From positions 62,001 through 126,000 of the forward strand of contig NZ_JAVFVR010000001.1 in the NCBI RefSeq assembly GCF_030929595.1: a stretch of 64,000 nt of DNA, given 5' to 3'. A program made the translations under genes and the position numbers. Below are positions 53,741-63,958 of this stretch, piece by piece (positions within the stretch are counted from its first letter, which is position 1; every line of letters begins with the position of its first letter). The stretch is from Flavobacterium sp. LHD-85. GTDB taxonomy: Bacteria; Bacteroidota; Bacteroidia; Flavobacteriales; Flavobacteriaceae. The notes below the pieces were generated by a model. That model ran no database searches. It had not been told where the DNA came from and saw nothing but the letters and a program-made list of their open reading frames with translations.

Positions 53741-55516
53741 ATGAATCCAAATATTGAAACCAATCCGTTATTAGAGCGATTGCCGAAGCATTTAAAGCAA
53801 TTTATTAAACCTCAAGATTATAGCGATTACACTCCTATCAATCAGGCGGTTTGGCGATATGTAATGCGCAAAAACGTAGATTATCTTTCTAAAGTTGCCC
53901 ATGATTCTTATCTAGAAGGTTTACGCAAAACTGGAATCGAAATTGATTCTATTCCAAGTATGTACGGTATGAACCGAATTCTAAGCGAAATTGGCTGGGC
54001 AGCGGTTGCGGTTGATGGCTTTATTCCGCCAAATGCTTTTATGGAGTTTCAAGCTTATAATGTTTTGGTAATTGCCTCAGACATTCGTCAATTGGAACAT
54101 ATTGAATATACTCCTGCTCCAGATATTATTCACGAAGGTGCCGGCCACGCTCCTATTATTGCAAATCCTGAATATGCAGAATATTTGAGACGTTTTGGCG
54201 AAATTGGCTGTAAAGCGATTTCTTCTCATAAAGATTATCAGATGTATGAAGCGATTCGCTTGCTTTCTATTTTAAAAGAAGCCGAAGATACTCCGCAGGA
54301 AAAAATCGACGAAGCTGAAAAAGCGGTGGCCGATTTACAAAATGATATGGGAGAATTGTCTGAAATGGCCCAAATTAGAAACTTACACTGGTGGACTGTT
54401 GAATATGGCTTGATCGGAACCGTTGAAAATCCGAAAATATATGGCGCTGGATTGCTTTCTTCTATTGGAGAAAGTGCACACTGTATGACCGATAATGTAA
54501 AGAAAATCCCTTATGATATTTCGGCTGCGAATCAGAATTTTGATATTACACAGTTACAGCCACAATTATATGTAACTCCAAATTTTTCTTATCTAAGTTT
54601 AGTTCTAGAAGAATTTGCTCATAAAATGGCGCTTCGTACAGGAGGGCTTTCTGGAATTCAAAAACTGATTCAATCAAATGCTTTAGGAACTATTGAATTG
54701 AGCACAGGTTTGCAGATTTCAGGAGTTTTTACGAATGTTATTGAAGAAGAAGGAAAACCTGTCTACATTCAAACTACAGGAAAAACAGCTTTGGCTTACC
54801 GCGAAAAAGAATTGGTGGGACACGGAACTTTAACGCATCCACACGGATTTGGAAGTCCGATTGGGAAACTGAAAGGTTTTAATTTGGCGATTGAAGATAT
54901 GAGTCCGAAAGATTTACAGGCTTACAGTATTGTAGAAAACGAAACCGTAAAACTGGAATTTGAAGGCAATATAATTGTTGAAGGAGAAATTATTACAGGT
55001 TCGAGAAATCTTCACGGAGAAATCATTTTAATCAGTTTTAGAAATTGCAAAGTAACTCATGGAGAAACAGTTTTGTTTCAGCCTGAATGGGGCAATTATG
55101 ATATGGCAATTGGTAAAAAAGTGATTTCTGCTTTCTCTGGCCCAGCCGATGTAAATAGTTTTGACTTAATTAATATTGTTCCTTCAACAAAAACAATCAA
55201 AGCAAAACATACTGAAGAGCGTGATGAATTAGAACATTTGTACGCAACAGTTAGAGATATTAGAACAAATAAAAGCGCTAAAACAGAACTAAATTCTGTT
55301 TTTGAAAAACTAAAAAGCAGCCATTCAAACGACTGGTTATTGTCTGTTGAAATTGTAGAACTTTTGAAGGATACTGATGAAAAACAGCTTTTACAAGAAG
55401 TTTTAGTTTATCTGGATCAATTGAAGGTGAAACGCCCTGAAGTAGCACATTTAATTTCTGGCGGATTGGATTTGATTTTTGATAATTCTTTACCTAATTT
55501 GCCACAAAGGCACTAA
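53741..55516 (+). CDS. Pterin-dependent aromatic amino acid hydroxylase (phenylalanine hydroxylase type)
   Basis: The enzyme hydroxylates an aromatic amino acid, most likely Phe to Tyr, with non-haem iron and a pterin. The iron ligands are His131 and His136 (DIIHEGAGHAPI) and Glu221 (HWWTVEYGL). A helical insert (about 170-210) separates them, and about 290 extra residues follow the catalytic part (to 591). Bacterial PhhA is about 260-300 residues, so this is the long form seen in Bacteroidota. The stop codon and last five residues fall in a repeat at 55498. A degenerate TACATTTT lies upstream. Confidence 0.87.
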   Translation: MNPNIETNPLLERLPKHLKQFIKPQDYSDYTPINQAVWRYVMRKNVDYLSKVAHDSYLEGLRKTGIEIDSIPSMYGMNRILSEIGWAAVAVDGFIPPNAFMEFQAYNVLVIASDIRQLEHIEYTPAPDIIHEGAGHAPIIANPEYAEYLRRFGEIGCKAISSHKDYQMYEAIRLLSILKEAEDTPQEKIDEAEKAVADLQNDMGELSEMAQIRNLHWWTVEYGLIGTVENPKIYGAGLLSSIGESAHCMTDNVKKIPYDISAANQNFDITQLQPQLYVTPNFSYLSLVLEEFAHKMALRTGGLSGIQKLIQSNALGTIELSTGLQISGVFTNVIEEEGKPVYIQTTGKTALAYREKELVGHGTLTHPHGFGSPIGKLKGFNLAIEDMSPKDLQAYSIVENETVKLEFEGNIIVEGEIITGSRNLHGEIILISFRNCKVTHGETVLFQPEWGNYDMAIGKKVISAFSGPADVNSFDLINIVPSTKTIKAKHTEERDELEHLYATVRDIRTNKSAKTELNSVFEKLKSSHSNDWLLSVEIVELLKDTDEKQLLQEVLVYLDQLKVKRPEVAHLISGGLDLIFDNSLPNLPQRH

Positions 55517-55713
55517 GACACAAAGTGTTTTTTTAAATTGCAAGTATTGAATTGCCTCCTGCTTCAGCTGGAGGAAAAAACAAAGCCAAAATGAAAAGGC
55601 TTTAGCCAAATGTCATATTTTGGCTAAAGCCTTTTTCAATTTCTTGATGAATACCTCCAGCTGAAGCAGGAGGCAATTCAAAAAACTTTGTGTCTTACTG
55701 TCTTTGTGGCAAA
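55498..55713. repeat. Three-layer nested palindrome between convergent genes
   Basis: The outer arms start TTTGCCACAAAGGCACTAAG (55498-55525) and their inverse lies at 55686-55713 (two mismatches in 28). The middle arms (55548-55574 and 55654-55680) are perfect inverse copies over 27 bases. The inner arms GAAAAGGCTTTAGCCAAA and TTTGGCTAAAGCCTTTTTC (55593-55610 and 55618-55636) form a bidirectional terminator-like hairpin. The left outer arm contains the stop codon of the hydroxylase gene. Confidence 0.9.
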
Positions 55714-55715
55714 CT

Positions 55716-56345
55716 TCACAGCTTCAAATCCTGAGTTAACTCCGTTTCCGATTCAATAGTTTTTCCATTGTATTGCAGCTTCCAACCCATTGAATTTGTC
55801 ATAATCAAGATTTTAGACAATTCACTTATTAATCTGTTTTCGGCGTTTGTTTTTAATGAAGATGCTTCAATTTTCTTAGCCAAATTCGCTTTTACCGATT
55901 TATTGATTTTATTGTAATCATCTCCCGTAAATTGATTCATTTGACTTTGTTCAATATCATAAAACTTAATATCCGGATTGATTGTAATTTCTTCTTTTGG
56001 AATATTTAAAATCGTAATCGTTTTGTTTTTTTCGTCTATGTCGTATTTCATCTTATGCAAATCGTAGGCAACCGTCACATTTGCATTTACAACTACAAGC
56101 GCTTTTTTCTCAAAAGAAACCATATCCATCAAATATTTCTGCTGATTTTTATAGGTAATAACTTCTGAGAAATGCCCTTCGGTAACCACCAATTTCCCAA
56201 CATTAAGAATCTGCTGCTGAATTAAATTGGTATTATATTGAATATCAGAATCGTCTTCTTTTTTGAACTGGCAATATTTAAACCCCAGAACAATTATTAA
56301 AACAATAGCTCCAACACCTATAATTCTTTTGATCAAGTTTTGCAT
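55716..56345 (-). CDS. DUF4230 family membrane-anchored protein
   Basis: The 209-residue protein has one N-terminal membrane segment (about 9-24) and an extracytoplasmic body with KLVVTEGHFSEVITYKNQQ and YDLHKMKYDIDEKNKTITILNIPKEEI, the DUF4230 pattern. The function of the family is unknown. It ends immediately beside the nested palindrome. Confidence 0.82.
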   Translation of the reverse strand: MQNLIKRIIGVGAIVLIIVLGFKYCQFKKEDDSDIQYNTNLIQQQILNVGKLVVTEGHFSEVITYKNQQKYLMDMVSFEKKALVVVNANVTVAYDLHKMKYDIDEKNKTITILNIPKEEITINPDIKFYDIEQSQMNQFTGDDYNKINKSVKANLAKKIEASSLKTNAENRLISELSKILIMTNSMGWKLQYNGKTIESETELTQDLKL

Positions 56346-56392
56346 TCTTCTAAAATATTTTAGACCAATTTACTCCTTTTTTTAGTTTTTTT

Positions 56393-56535
56393 GCCACGAA
56401 TTCAGCGAATTTCCACAAATTTTTGGAACGCATAAATTTTAATTTAATTTTTGAAATTGTCCAATGTACGCAAAGATTAATTAGTGAAAATTCGCGGAAT
56501 TGCTTCGCCTGTTCGCTATCGCTCGAGTCGTGGCA
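56393..56535. repeat. GCCACGAATT inverted-repeat element (copy B)
   Basis: GCCACGAATTCAGCGAATTT at the left and AAATTCGCGGAATT...TCGTGGC at the right are inverse copies. The right arm is split by about 26 extra bases (TTCGCCTGTTCGCTATCGCT). It is related to copy A at 48455-48533 and lies between the DUF4230 gene and tamL. Confidence 0.7.
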
Positions 56536-56547
56536 AACAAAAACCGT

Positions 56548-58863
56548 TTAGAACGGATAGCCGATAGCGATATTCAAAATCAGGTTGTCTTTTCTCCACG
56601 AACTGCTTCCGAAATTAATATCGTCAATTACCCATCTTTGTCCGTCTGGCAAAGCGGGATTTCGAAGCGGAATCGCTAAATCGGTTCTTAAAATCAAAAA
56701 CGATAAATCAAAACGTAAACCTGCTCCTGCTCCAACAGCGATTTCTTTCATAAAATCTTTTGAGATTTCAGCTCCTGGTTTATCAGGATCTGCATGCAAA
56801 AGCCAAATATTTCCTGCATCCAAAAACACAGCCCCTCTTACAATACTGAAAAGCTTTGCACGGTATTCTGTATTAAATTCCAGCTTTAAATCGGCTGATT
56901 GATCGGGCGTATAATTAGCATTTGTAGTTGGCGGAATAACATAACTTCCTGGCCCTAAAGTTCTCGCTCTAAAAGCTCTAATACTATTGGTTCCCCCTAC
57001 TACAAATTGTTTTGAGGCTGGAAGTGTTCTTGAATTTCCGTAGGCAAACCCTGCACCAACAATCAATCTGCTGGCTAATTCGCTTTCTTTTCCCAATTTT
57101 AGATAATGTCTGAAATCGGATCTAATTTTCACATATTGGCTAAAAGGAACATCAAAGATTTTTATCGTATCATTTTTCTTGATATTGGCTCCAGTAACCG
57201 CACCTGTTAAATTCCCTGCCAAGTCCAATTCTCCATTAAAATAGATGGTATTTTTTTTACGTTTTTGCATCGTATTGGTATAGGTGTAATTGTATGTGGG
57301 ACCAAAAATCAATTGTTTTTCAATTACTTTCCCCAAAGCTGGATCATCTTTAATATCTTCCATATATTCTGGCGTAACGTGATTCGGACTCACATACGTC
57401 ACGTCAACAACGTTCAATTGATGTTCTTTACGAATATTTTCTTTCCACATATAACCAAAAGAAGTATTAAAAGAATTTAAAGCATACAATTGAGTTCTTT
57501 TCTGATACTCGTAACGTAAAGTTGCTTTGGTTCTTGGCACATATTCGCTGTTGCCTTCAATATGAAAAGGCGTTATAAATCTTGGCCAGGTTAAACTGAC
57601 TTCTCCTCCCAGTTTATAAATATTTTTACCTCTGTTTACTCCACCCAACTGAAAATCGGCGCCACCAAAAACTGAAGCGGTAAACAATTCAGCACCTTTA
57701 AGAAAGTTTCGGTTATTCCAGTTTAGATTTAATTCTGTTCCTGTATAACTCGCCGAATTGGTTTTTCCAATCACTTCAACACGAATAAACTTCTTAGGTA
57801 AAAGTGTCAGATAGTAGTAAGAATCTAAAGTATTCGGAATGGAATCTGAGGGTTTAAATTCGTTCTTTACAAAACTGAAGGTTCCCAGATTTACAAATCG
57901 GTTTAAGGTTAAATTGTGGTCTTTTCGATTGTAAACATCTCCTTTTTTGAAATAAATCGTTCGATCGTAAATTCTTGGTTTAAAAGTTTCTGTCGTGTCA
58001 ATTATAGTGAGATCTTTATATTGTGTGATATTTCTTTTTCTATAAACCGCACTATCATTTGTTAAAGAATAATTAGGATACACAAAGATTTTATCAATCT
58101 TATAAGAAGTCAAGGCTTTTACAGGCGTATCATCTTTTATAACCAATCTGATTCGCACTTCATGATCGCCTTTACTGCTATCTACTTGAGCCAAAATATA
58201 ATCTGGATTAAAATAGAAATAACCTTTTTCTTTTAATCGCGCATCGATTCTTTCTCTTTCCGCTTTTATGACATCCAAATCATATGGTTTCCCAACTTTA
58301 AGCAGACTTCTTCTGTGGCTTTTGGCTATAATTTTTGACATTTTTAAAGAGTCGTCAGGAAATGTAACGCTTTTTATAATGTACTGTTTTCTTGGTGTCA
58401 CAATATATTCTGCGGTAACTCTTTTATTTCGAACAGTTGAATCGGCACTGACACGAGTTTTAAAATACCCTCTGTTCTCTGTAAAATTTCGCAAAACCGA
58501 AGCGTTATAATCCAAATCGACCTGACTGAAAAGTACTGGCGGTTCTCCAACTTTATTGCGAAGCCAATATCTCGTTCCTTTATCTTTTTTGGGTTGGCCT
58601 GCAAGGTTATATATCAATAATTTAGGACGAAGTCCAAAGATTTGTTTGTTTGGTTTTGGGCGCAATAAACCTTCCAATTCTGTTTCCAGTGCTTTTCGAT
58701 CTTTCTTTTTCATAATCGAATCTTTGATGGTCACAGAACCGCCTGTATAAAGCAGATCGCCTTCCGCAAGATATTTTGTATTACTGCATCCAGCAACAAA
58801 AAATAAAGAAAGCAGCACGATATACTTTAAATATATATTTCTATGATTATGTCTTTTGCTCAT
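56548..58863 (-). CDS. tamL: TamL: lipoprotein Omp85/BamA-family protein, partner of TamB
   Basis: The 771-residue protein has a lipoprotein signal (SLFFVAGC), which separates the Bacteroidota TamL from proteobacterial TamA. POTRA-like domains cover about 25-330, followed by a 16-stranded Omp85 barrel with VVGGTNSIRAFRARTLGPGSY (the VRG(F/Y) region) and a C-terminal Phe. It overlaps the tamB stop by 17 bases. The pair should insert or move molecules at the outer membrane. The ATG at 58863 is used; a TTG three codons upstream is in frame. Confidence 0.88.
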   Translation of the reverse strand: MSKRHNHRNIYLKYIVLLSLFFVAGCSNTKYLAEGDLLYTGGSVTIKDSIMKKKDRKALETELEGLLRPKPNKQIFGLRPKLLIYNLAGQPKKDKGTRYWLRNKVGEPPVLFSQVDLDYNASVLRNFTENRGYFKTRVSADSTVRNKRVTAEYIVTPRKQYIIKSVTFPDDSLKMSKIIAKSHRRSLLKVGKPYDLDVIKAERERIDARLKEKGYFYFNPDYILAQVDSSKGDHEVRIRLVIKDDTPVKALTSYKIDKIFVYPNYSLTNDSAVYRKRNITQYKDLTIIDTTETFKPRIYDRTIYFKKGDVYNRKDHNLTLNRFVNLGTFSFVKNEFKPSDSIPNTLDSYYYLTLLPKKFIRVEVIGKTNSASYTGTELNLNWNNRNFLKGAELFTASVFGGADFQLGGVNRGKNIYKLGGEVSLTWPRFITPFHIEGNSEYVPRTKATLRYEYQKRTQLYALNSFNTSFGYMWKENIRKEHQLNVVDVTYVSPNHVTPEYMEDIKDDPALGKVIEKQLIFGPTYNYTYTNTMQKRKKNTIYFNGELDLAGNLTGAVTGANIKKNDTIKIFDVPFSQYVKIRSDFRHYLKLGKESELASRLIVGAGFAYGNSRTLPASKQFVVGGTNSIRAFRARTLGPGSYVIPPTTNANYTPDQSADLKLEFNTEYRAKLFSIVRGAVFLDAGNIWLLHADPDKPGAEISKDFMKEIAVGAGAGLRFDLSFLILRTDLAIPLRNPALPDGQRWVIDDINFGSSSWRKDNLILNIAIGYPF

Positions 58864-61800
58864 TTCCTTCAATAGTTTTTTCGTCTTCGTTCTCTTGCAG
58901 TTTTCCTTTTTCTTTATCTTCTTTCTTTTTTTGTTTTTCTTTTTCCTTGCGAATTTTTTCTTCTTTAATCAATTGTTTTTCTGCTTCCGTACGATGAAAA
59001 AGTTCTCTGAATTTGTTGTAGCTCATCGTAATCACAAAAGCAACTCCTGTCTCGATAACTTGCCCTTCAACCGCAACTTGATATTGATTTTTACGGTAAG
59101 CACGAACCATATAGCGGCCATCTTTTGTCAATTGATAATCTAATGCAACGTCTCCGGCAATATTGGTTGTTTCTTCATTGGCACGTTCTTGTCCTTCAAC
59201 ACCAAAACTGCTTCCAACGGTAATTTTCAATCGATCGTCAAGCAGTTTTTTAGAAACCTCAACATTCAGATCGGTTCTGTTCTGCATCGTTCCTGTCGTA
59301 TAATCTTCTGTCGATTCTAAATCGAAATTGACCTCAAATCCTTCAATAAGATCTCCCGCCAGATTATTTAATTGTTGCGAAAGTATTTTACTCACACTTT
59401 GTCTCGCAAAAGATTCGGCACTTACGCCACCGCTTTCGCTCGCAAACGGATTTTCGCCCACAAATCTGTTCAATAATAAAAGGGCAAAAACTTGTTTGTT
59501 TAATTCTGCTGGATCTTGCTCTAATTGTTTCAGTTTTGCCTGTGTCATATCTACAACATTTGAAGCAACATTATAATTTCCTTCAGGAAGTACAATTCCA
59601 AATGAGATTTCTGGTTTCAGCAATTCTCCTTTCATTTTCAATAAAGTCTGAAAAGGGAGCTTTTGCTTATAGGTATTTTGTACCGCTTGAGTTTCTCCTT
59701 TTATCTGACTTCCCAATAAATCAATTGGTGCTGTGTCCACTTTATAAATGGCCGTAATGTTTAAAGTCGCCATTGTCGGTTCGCCATTCCAAGTGATAAA
59801 ACTTCCTTTCTGAATATCAAATTTTCTTTTGATTCCGTTAAAATTCATCTGATAAGCACCATCAGAAAACTCATATTTCCCAGTAAGAGTAGTTTTTCCC
59901 GATTGATCGATTCCGCCAACTAATTCTGCTTCTCCTTTCAAATTCAAATAATCCCCATTAGATTTATCAATCAACAAGGTTAATTCGGCTTCTTTATTGA
60001 TCGAAATCGCCACATTTACATCCATTCCTTTCAATTCCGATTGATTCAGTTTGTTCTGCATATCAACCGTTTGCCTCAAATACATATTATCTTCATCAAC
60101 AAATTCAACAATTCCTTCTCGATCAGCAATCGATGGATCTGACTGCGGCATTACAACTGTAAATTTGGTTTCTTTATTAATTTTAATAGTTCCATCAACG
60201 ACTGGACTGTCCAAATTTCCTTTGATATTCAGTTTTGTGTCTAAGAATAAATCTCCGTAGAATAAATCGTTGTCTTTAGCTTTTGAATGAATGGCTCTAA
60301 AATCGTCAGCTTCAACAAGCAGATTGAAATTGTATTTGACAAAATCTGGAGACTGAATAGTTCCATTTACAAATAATTCGTTGTCGTTTTCATCAAAAAG
60401 AGAGAACTTGTCAAATGAAATGGTTCCATCATTAAAAGTGATTTTTTCATTTTTAGTTTTAAAGTACGAATTCAATTGTGTCACTCTAAAACCAGCATCA
60501 TTAAAATTCAGTTCGCCATTAATTTTTGGAGCCGAAGCATTTCCTGTCAGCTTAAAATTTCCAGACAAAAAGCCTTGCCCTTCCGTAATATTGCCCATAC
60601 TGAAGCCTTGAATACTTTTGATATAAAGTTTATTAATCACCACATCAAAATCAAAGTTTCCAGTATCCATCAAATAATCTCCTGTTAACTTTAAGTCATT
60701 TCCTTCATCGCTCAAGGCTACATTTGCAGCAAGCGTATTGGCAGTTTTATTGTCAACTTTTATTTCTAAATCGCCAACTTTTGAGCCTTTAAAAGTAAAA
60801 TCATCAATTTTTAAATCGGATGTAAAAGTCGGGTTTGTCATCACGTTTTCAACCAACGCATTTCCGTTTATCAAACCTTGCATCAACAATTCGTCTTTTT
60901 TAACCATATTCATAATGGTTCCGATTTTGAAGTTCACAAAATCGACTTGCAAAGGCGCATTGTCTTGCGTTCCTTGAGATTGGACTTTTAACTCGTTCCC
61001 GTCATTATTCAAATTGAATTTATTAACGTAAAGTCGTTTTTCTCCAAACTCAATTGCATTTTCAGGATCAACATTCCATTGATCATAATTTAAAATAAAG
61101 CTGTCTGGATTTAGTTTTAAAATATTTTTAGAATCTTCTGCTTTAAATTCGCCTGCAATAAAATATTGCTGTTTTTGTTTTGCATCTTGAACTTCAAGCG
61201 CATACGTCAGAATATTATTTTGCACATTTCCAGACAAACTTGTAAACGGAATTTTTAAAGAACCGCTTTCAATTGTTGCCACAGAAACTAAATATTCCAG
61301 CGCATTTTCTTTGGCTTCAATATTAATTTTTCCGTCAGAAATGGTATTTCCTCCATAAACAATTCTCGGAATCGTTCCTTTTACCGTCAAGGAATCAGTC
61401 TGATTATTATAATTCCCATTTATGGTAAAAGGTTCTAATCCAGTTAATTTTGGCAGCAATTTAAAAAGTACAGGATCATTATCGACTTTCAGCATAAAAG
61501 CCAATCTTTGCTCGTCTGATTCTGCATTGACTTTTGGATTTTTGAGGTCAATATATTTTGACAATGATTTTTGAAATGAGTTTGCCAAAGTCGTCAATTT
61601 GTATTTCCCTGTCACTTCGGCCTTTAAAAATTGAGAAGAGATTTTGATCGAATTGCTGTCTTTATCCGCAAAAGCCAAAACATGAATTGAATCTAAAACA
61701 ATCGGTTCTGCATCTTGCAAAACTTGAATGTTCGAAAGAAAGACTTTTCCATTTAAAAAATCAGGATTACTGTTGGCGATATCAGCATCTACATTTCCGC

Positions 61801-63958
61801 GAAGTTTCATTGGCCCCGCATGCAGATTCAGTTTTTCTAAATCGGCAATATCCAGATTCAATTTTAGTTTTACGGTCGGATATTTATCTTTTGCATCTCC
61901 AGAAGCTATTAAATCGAAATTTAGATTAGGATCTTTCATTCCCGATTTTACAGCAAAAGAACCATTTTCCATATTTCCTTTTAAAGCCAAATCTTTATAC
62001 GTATATCGATTAAAAACCGCTTTCTGTACCAAACCATCAATCGCTGCATTTGCGGTTTTTGGATCTAAACCAGTTCCTTTAACTTTCGCTTTAAGCGTAA
62101 TTTTTCCGATGGAATCGTTTTTAATTAAACGTCCCAAATCAAAATCTAGAAGATAAACCTGCGCATCGTATTTTTCTCTTTTTTTAATGCGCTGATCAAA
62201 CAAAGCATCAACTTTTGCATTTCCAAAACTGCTCGCTAAAGTCATATTGGTTTTAAAATTCTGAACAGAGCCTTTAAATTTTCCTTTTAAACTTAATTGA
62301 GATGGTAGCTGAATATTCTTCGGAATTGTTCCTGCTGGCACAAACATATTGATGTCTTTCGAAGTAGTCGAGGCTTTTTTGATATCTAGATCATAATAGG
62401 CTTTTTGCGCATCTGGCAATCCGGTAATTTTCCCCGAAAGAGAAACTTTTGTAGAACCAATTCCACTCATTTCAAACTTCGAAATATTCAAATCTTTGAC
62501 TTTTCCGCTTACACGGCTGTCTACATACAGAATGGCATTCGGATTACTTTTAAACGGATTTGTATTCTGTAGATCTGGGACAAACAGTAAAATATCTTTG
62601 AAACCAATTTTAGATTGCTTTAAATTGGCATCAATACCCAGATTTCCCAAATCTTTCTGAAGTGATTCAAGCGATTCATATTGTGCTTTAATTTTATCCT
62701 GAACAAGAGTCTGCGGTGTTTTTAGATATAAATTTTCCAGCGAAGCATTTTTCGGTCCGTAAAAGAAATCAGTTTTGAAAGACTGAATCTCTAAGCCGCT
62801 TTTTTCGTTTACGGTAAGTGTTTTTATTTTTCCTGAAATCGTATCATTTCCATAATATAATTTCTCGGCTTCAAAATTGAATTTATTCAGATCCAAGTGC
62901 GCATAATCAATTCCTTTTTTCTTGGGTTTTGATTGCTCATCATCAAACTTAAAAGCAATATTTTCTAGATTGGTCTCGTTGAGTTTTACTTTCCAGCCTG
63001 CTTGTTTTATGGCTGTTGTGTCTAAATTGGGAGTTTCAATTTGTTTATCTTTTGCACCTAATCGTAGATTCCCGCTAAGATTTTTTACTTCAAAAGCATC
63101 AAAATCTAAAAGCTGTTTATTTAGGTCAATTTCGTTTACTGTTAAATTTAAATTTCCTAAACGAATGCCTGAATTGAGTTTTGAATCTTTATTATCGTAT
63201 AAAATATCGATTTTAGACAAGCTTATTTTTTTTAGAGCAAGTTTAAAATCTGAACGTTTCGAAATTGTATCAACCGTTTTAACTGAAACTTCAGCAATTT
63301 TCTCCACAACATCCTGATCTAAAACTACTTTTAAACCATTTAAATTGATGGTTGGAATATTAAAATCCATTTTATCGAGATCAAACTTTTTGAATTTGGT
63401 ATCAAAATGCGTCAAGTTCACTTTGATATCATTCTTCGAAAAATCATCTTTAAAATTGAATTTAACCTTATCGAGATTTACTTTTACAACAGATATTTTA
63501 AACGGTTTTGCATCAGGATCTTCTACTTTTGGTTCTTTAGATTCGAATGCTTTTATGATATAATCGAAATTGAAAACGCCGTCTTTATTTCGGGAAATAT
63601 TGGCTTTTACATTTTCTAAAGAAATAGAATTAATTTCGAGTTCGCTGCTAACCAATTTAAAAAGGTCAACATCAACCTCTAATCGTTTACCTACCAACAA
63701 AGTATCTTTTTTTTGATCTTCAAAATAAAAACCTTCCAGAACTACATCTTTAGGAAATTTAATTAGAATTTTATCTAAAGAAACTTTGGTTTTGATTTTA
63801 CCTTCAAGATAAGTAATCGCTTTGTCTTTAACGAAATTTTGAACCGACGGAACCTGAATTAAGATTATAAGAAGTAATAAAAGTGCAATTATAGAAACCA
63901 CGCACCACATTAGGATGCGAAGTGTTTTTTTAAGAAAATAAACTGGTTTCTTATTCAT
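58847..63958 (-). CDS. tamB: TamB-type translocation/assembly protein (AsmA/DUF490)
   Basis: The 1703-residue protein has one N-terminal membrane helix (about 12-34, LMWCVVSIIALLLLLIILI), then a very long beta-rich periplasmic region of repeated strands (AsmA-like, VPSVQNFVKDKAITYLEGK at its start), and the DUF490/TamB C-terminal domain (about 1250-1640). It ends in a Lys/Glu-rich tail (KIRKEKEKQKKKEDKEKGK). Such proteins form a groove that carries lipids or supports barrel insertion across the periplasm. It is the first gene of the pair with tamL. The start MNKKPVYFLKKTLRI at 63958 is complete; upstream lies outside the window after 42 bases. Confidence 0.92.
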   Translation of the reverse strand: MNKKPVYFLKKTLRILMWCVVSIIALLLLLIILIQVPSVQNFVKDKAITYLEGKIKTKVSLDKILIKFPKDVVLEGFYFEDQKKDTLLVGKRLEVDVDLFKLVSSELEINSISLENVKANISRNKDGVFNFDYIIKAFESKEPKVEDPDAKPFKISVVKVNLDKVKFNFKDDFSKNDIKVNLTHFDTKFKKFDLDKMDFNIPTINLNGLKVVLDQDVVEKIAEVSVKTVDTISKRSDFKLALKKISLSKIDILYDNKDSKLNSGIRLGNLNLTVNEIDLNKQLLDFDAFEVKNLSGNLRLGAKDKQIETPNLDTTAIKQAGWKVKLNETNLENIAFKFDDEQSKPKKKGIDYAHLDLNKFNFEAEKLYYGNDTISGKIKTLTVNEKSGLEIQSFKTDFFYGPKNASLENLYLKTPQTLVQDKIKAQYESLESLQKDLGNLGIDANLKQSKIGFKDILLFVPDLQNTNPFKSNPNAILYVDSRVSGKVKDLNISKFEMSGIGSTKVSLSGKITGLPDAQKAYYDLDIKKASTTSKDINMFVPAGTIPKNIQLPSQLSLKGKFKGSVQNFKTNMTLASSFGNAKVDALFDQRIKKREKYDAQVYLLDFDLGRLIKNDSIGKITLKAKVKGTGLDPKTANAAIDGLVQKAVFNRYTYKDLALKGNMENGSFAVKSGMKDPNLNFDLIASGDAKDKYPTVKLKLNLDIADLEKLNLHAGPMKLRGNVDADIANSNPDFLNGKVFLSNIQVLQDAEPIVLDSIHVLAFADKDSNSIKISSQFLKAEVTGKYKLTTLANSFQKSLSKYIDLKNPKVNAESDEQRLAFMLKVDNDPVLFKLLPKLTGLEPFTINGNYNNQTDSLTVKGTIPRIVYGGNTISDGKINIEAKENALEYLVSVATIESGSLKIPFTSLSGNVQNNILTYALEVQDAKQKQQYFIAGEFKAEDSKNILKLNPDSFILNYDQWNVDPENAIEFGEKRLYVNKFNLNNDGNELKVQSQGTQDNAPLQVDFVNFKIGTIMNMVKKDELLMQGLINGNALVENVMTNPTFTSDLKIDDFTFKGSKVGDLEIKVDNKTANTLAANVALSDEGNDLKLTGDYLMDTGNFDFDVVINKLYIKSIQGFSMGNITEGQGFLSGNFKLTGNASAPKINGELNFNDAGFRVTQLNSYFKTKNEKITFNDGTISFDKFSLFDENDNELFVNGTIQSPDFVKYNFNLLVEADDFRAIHSKAKDNDLFYGDLFLDTKLNIKGNLDSPVVDGTIKINKETKFTVVMPQSDPSIADREGIVEFVDEDNMYLRQTVDMQNKLNQSELKGMDVNVAISINKEAELTLLIDKSNGDYLNLKGEAELVGGIDQSGKTTLTGKYEFSDGAYQMNFNGIKRKFDIQKGSFITWNGEPTMATLNITAIYKVDTAPIDLLGSQIKGETQAVQNTYKQKLPFQTLLKMKGELLKPEISFGIVLPEGNYNVASNVVDMTQAKLKQLEQDPAELNKQVFALLLLNRFVGENPFASESGGVSAESFARQSVSKILSQQLNNLAGDLIEGFEVNFDLESTEDYTTGTMQNRTDLNVEVSKKLLDDRLKITVGSSFGVEGQERANEETTNIAGDVALDYQLTKDGRYMVRAYRKNQYQVAVEGQVIETGVAFVITMSYNKFRELFHRTEAEKQLIKEEKIRKEKEKQKKKEDKEKGKLQENEDEKTIEGNEQKT

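Noticed and set aside
55498..55713. Insertion sequence
   Set aside because: No transposase frame and only palindromic arms are present, so it can at most be a non-autonomous element.
58856..59143. Phe-rich plus-strand frames opposite tamB
   Set aside because: They are antisense to the Lys/Glu-rich tail of TamB and have no independent support.
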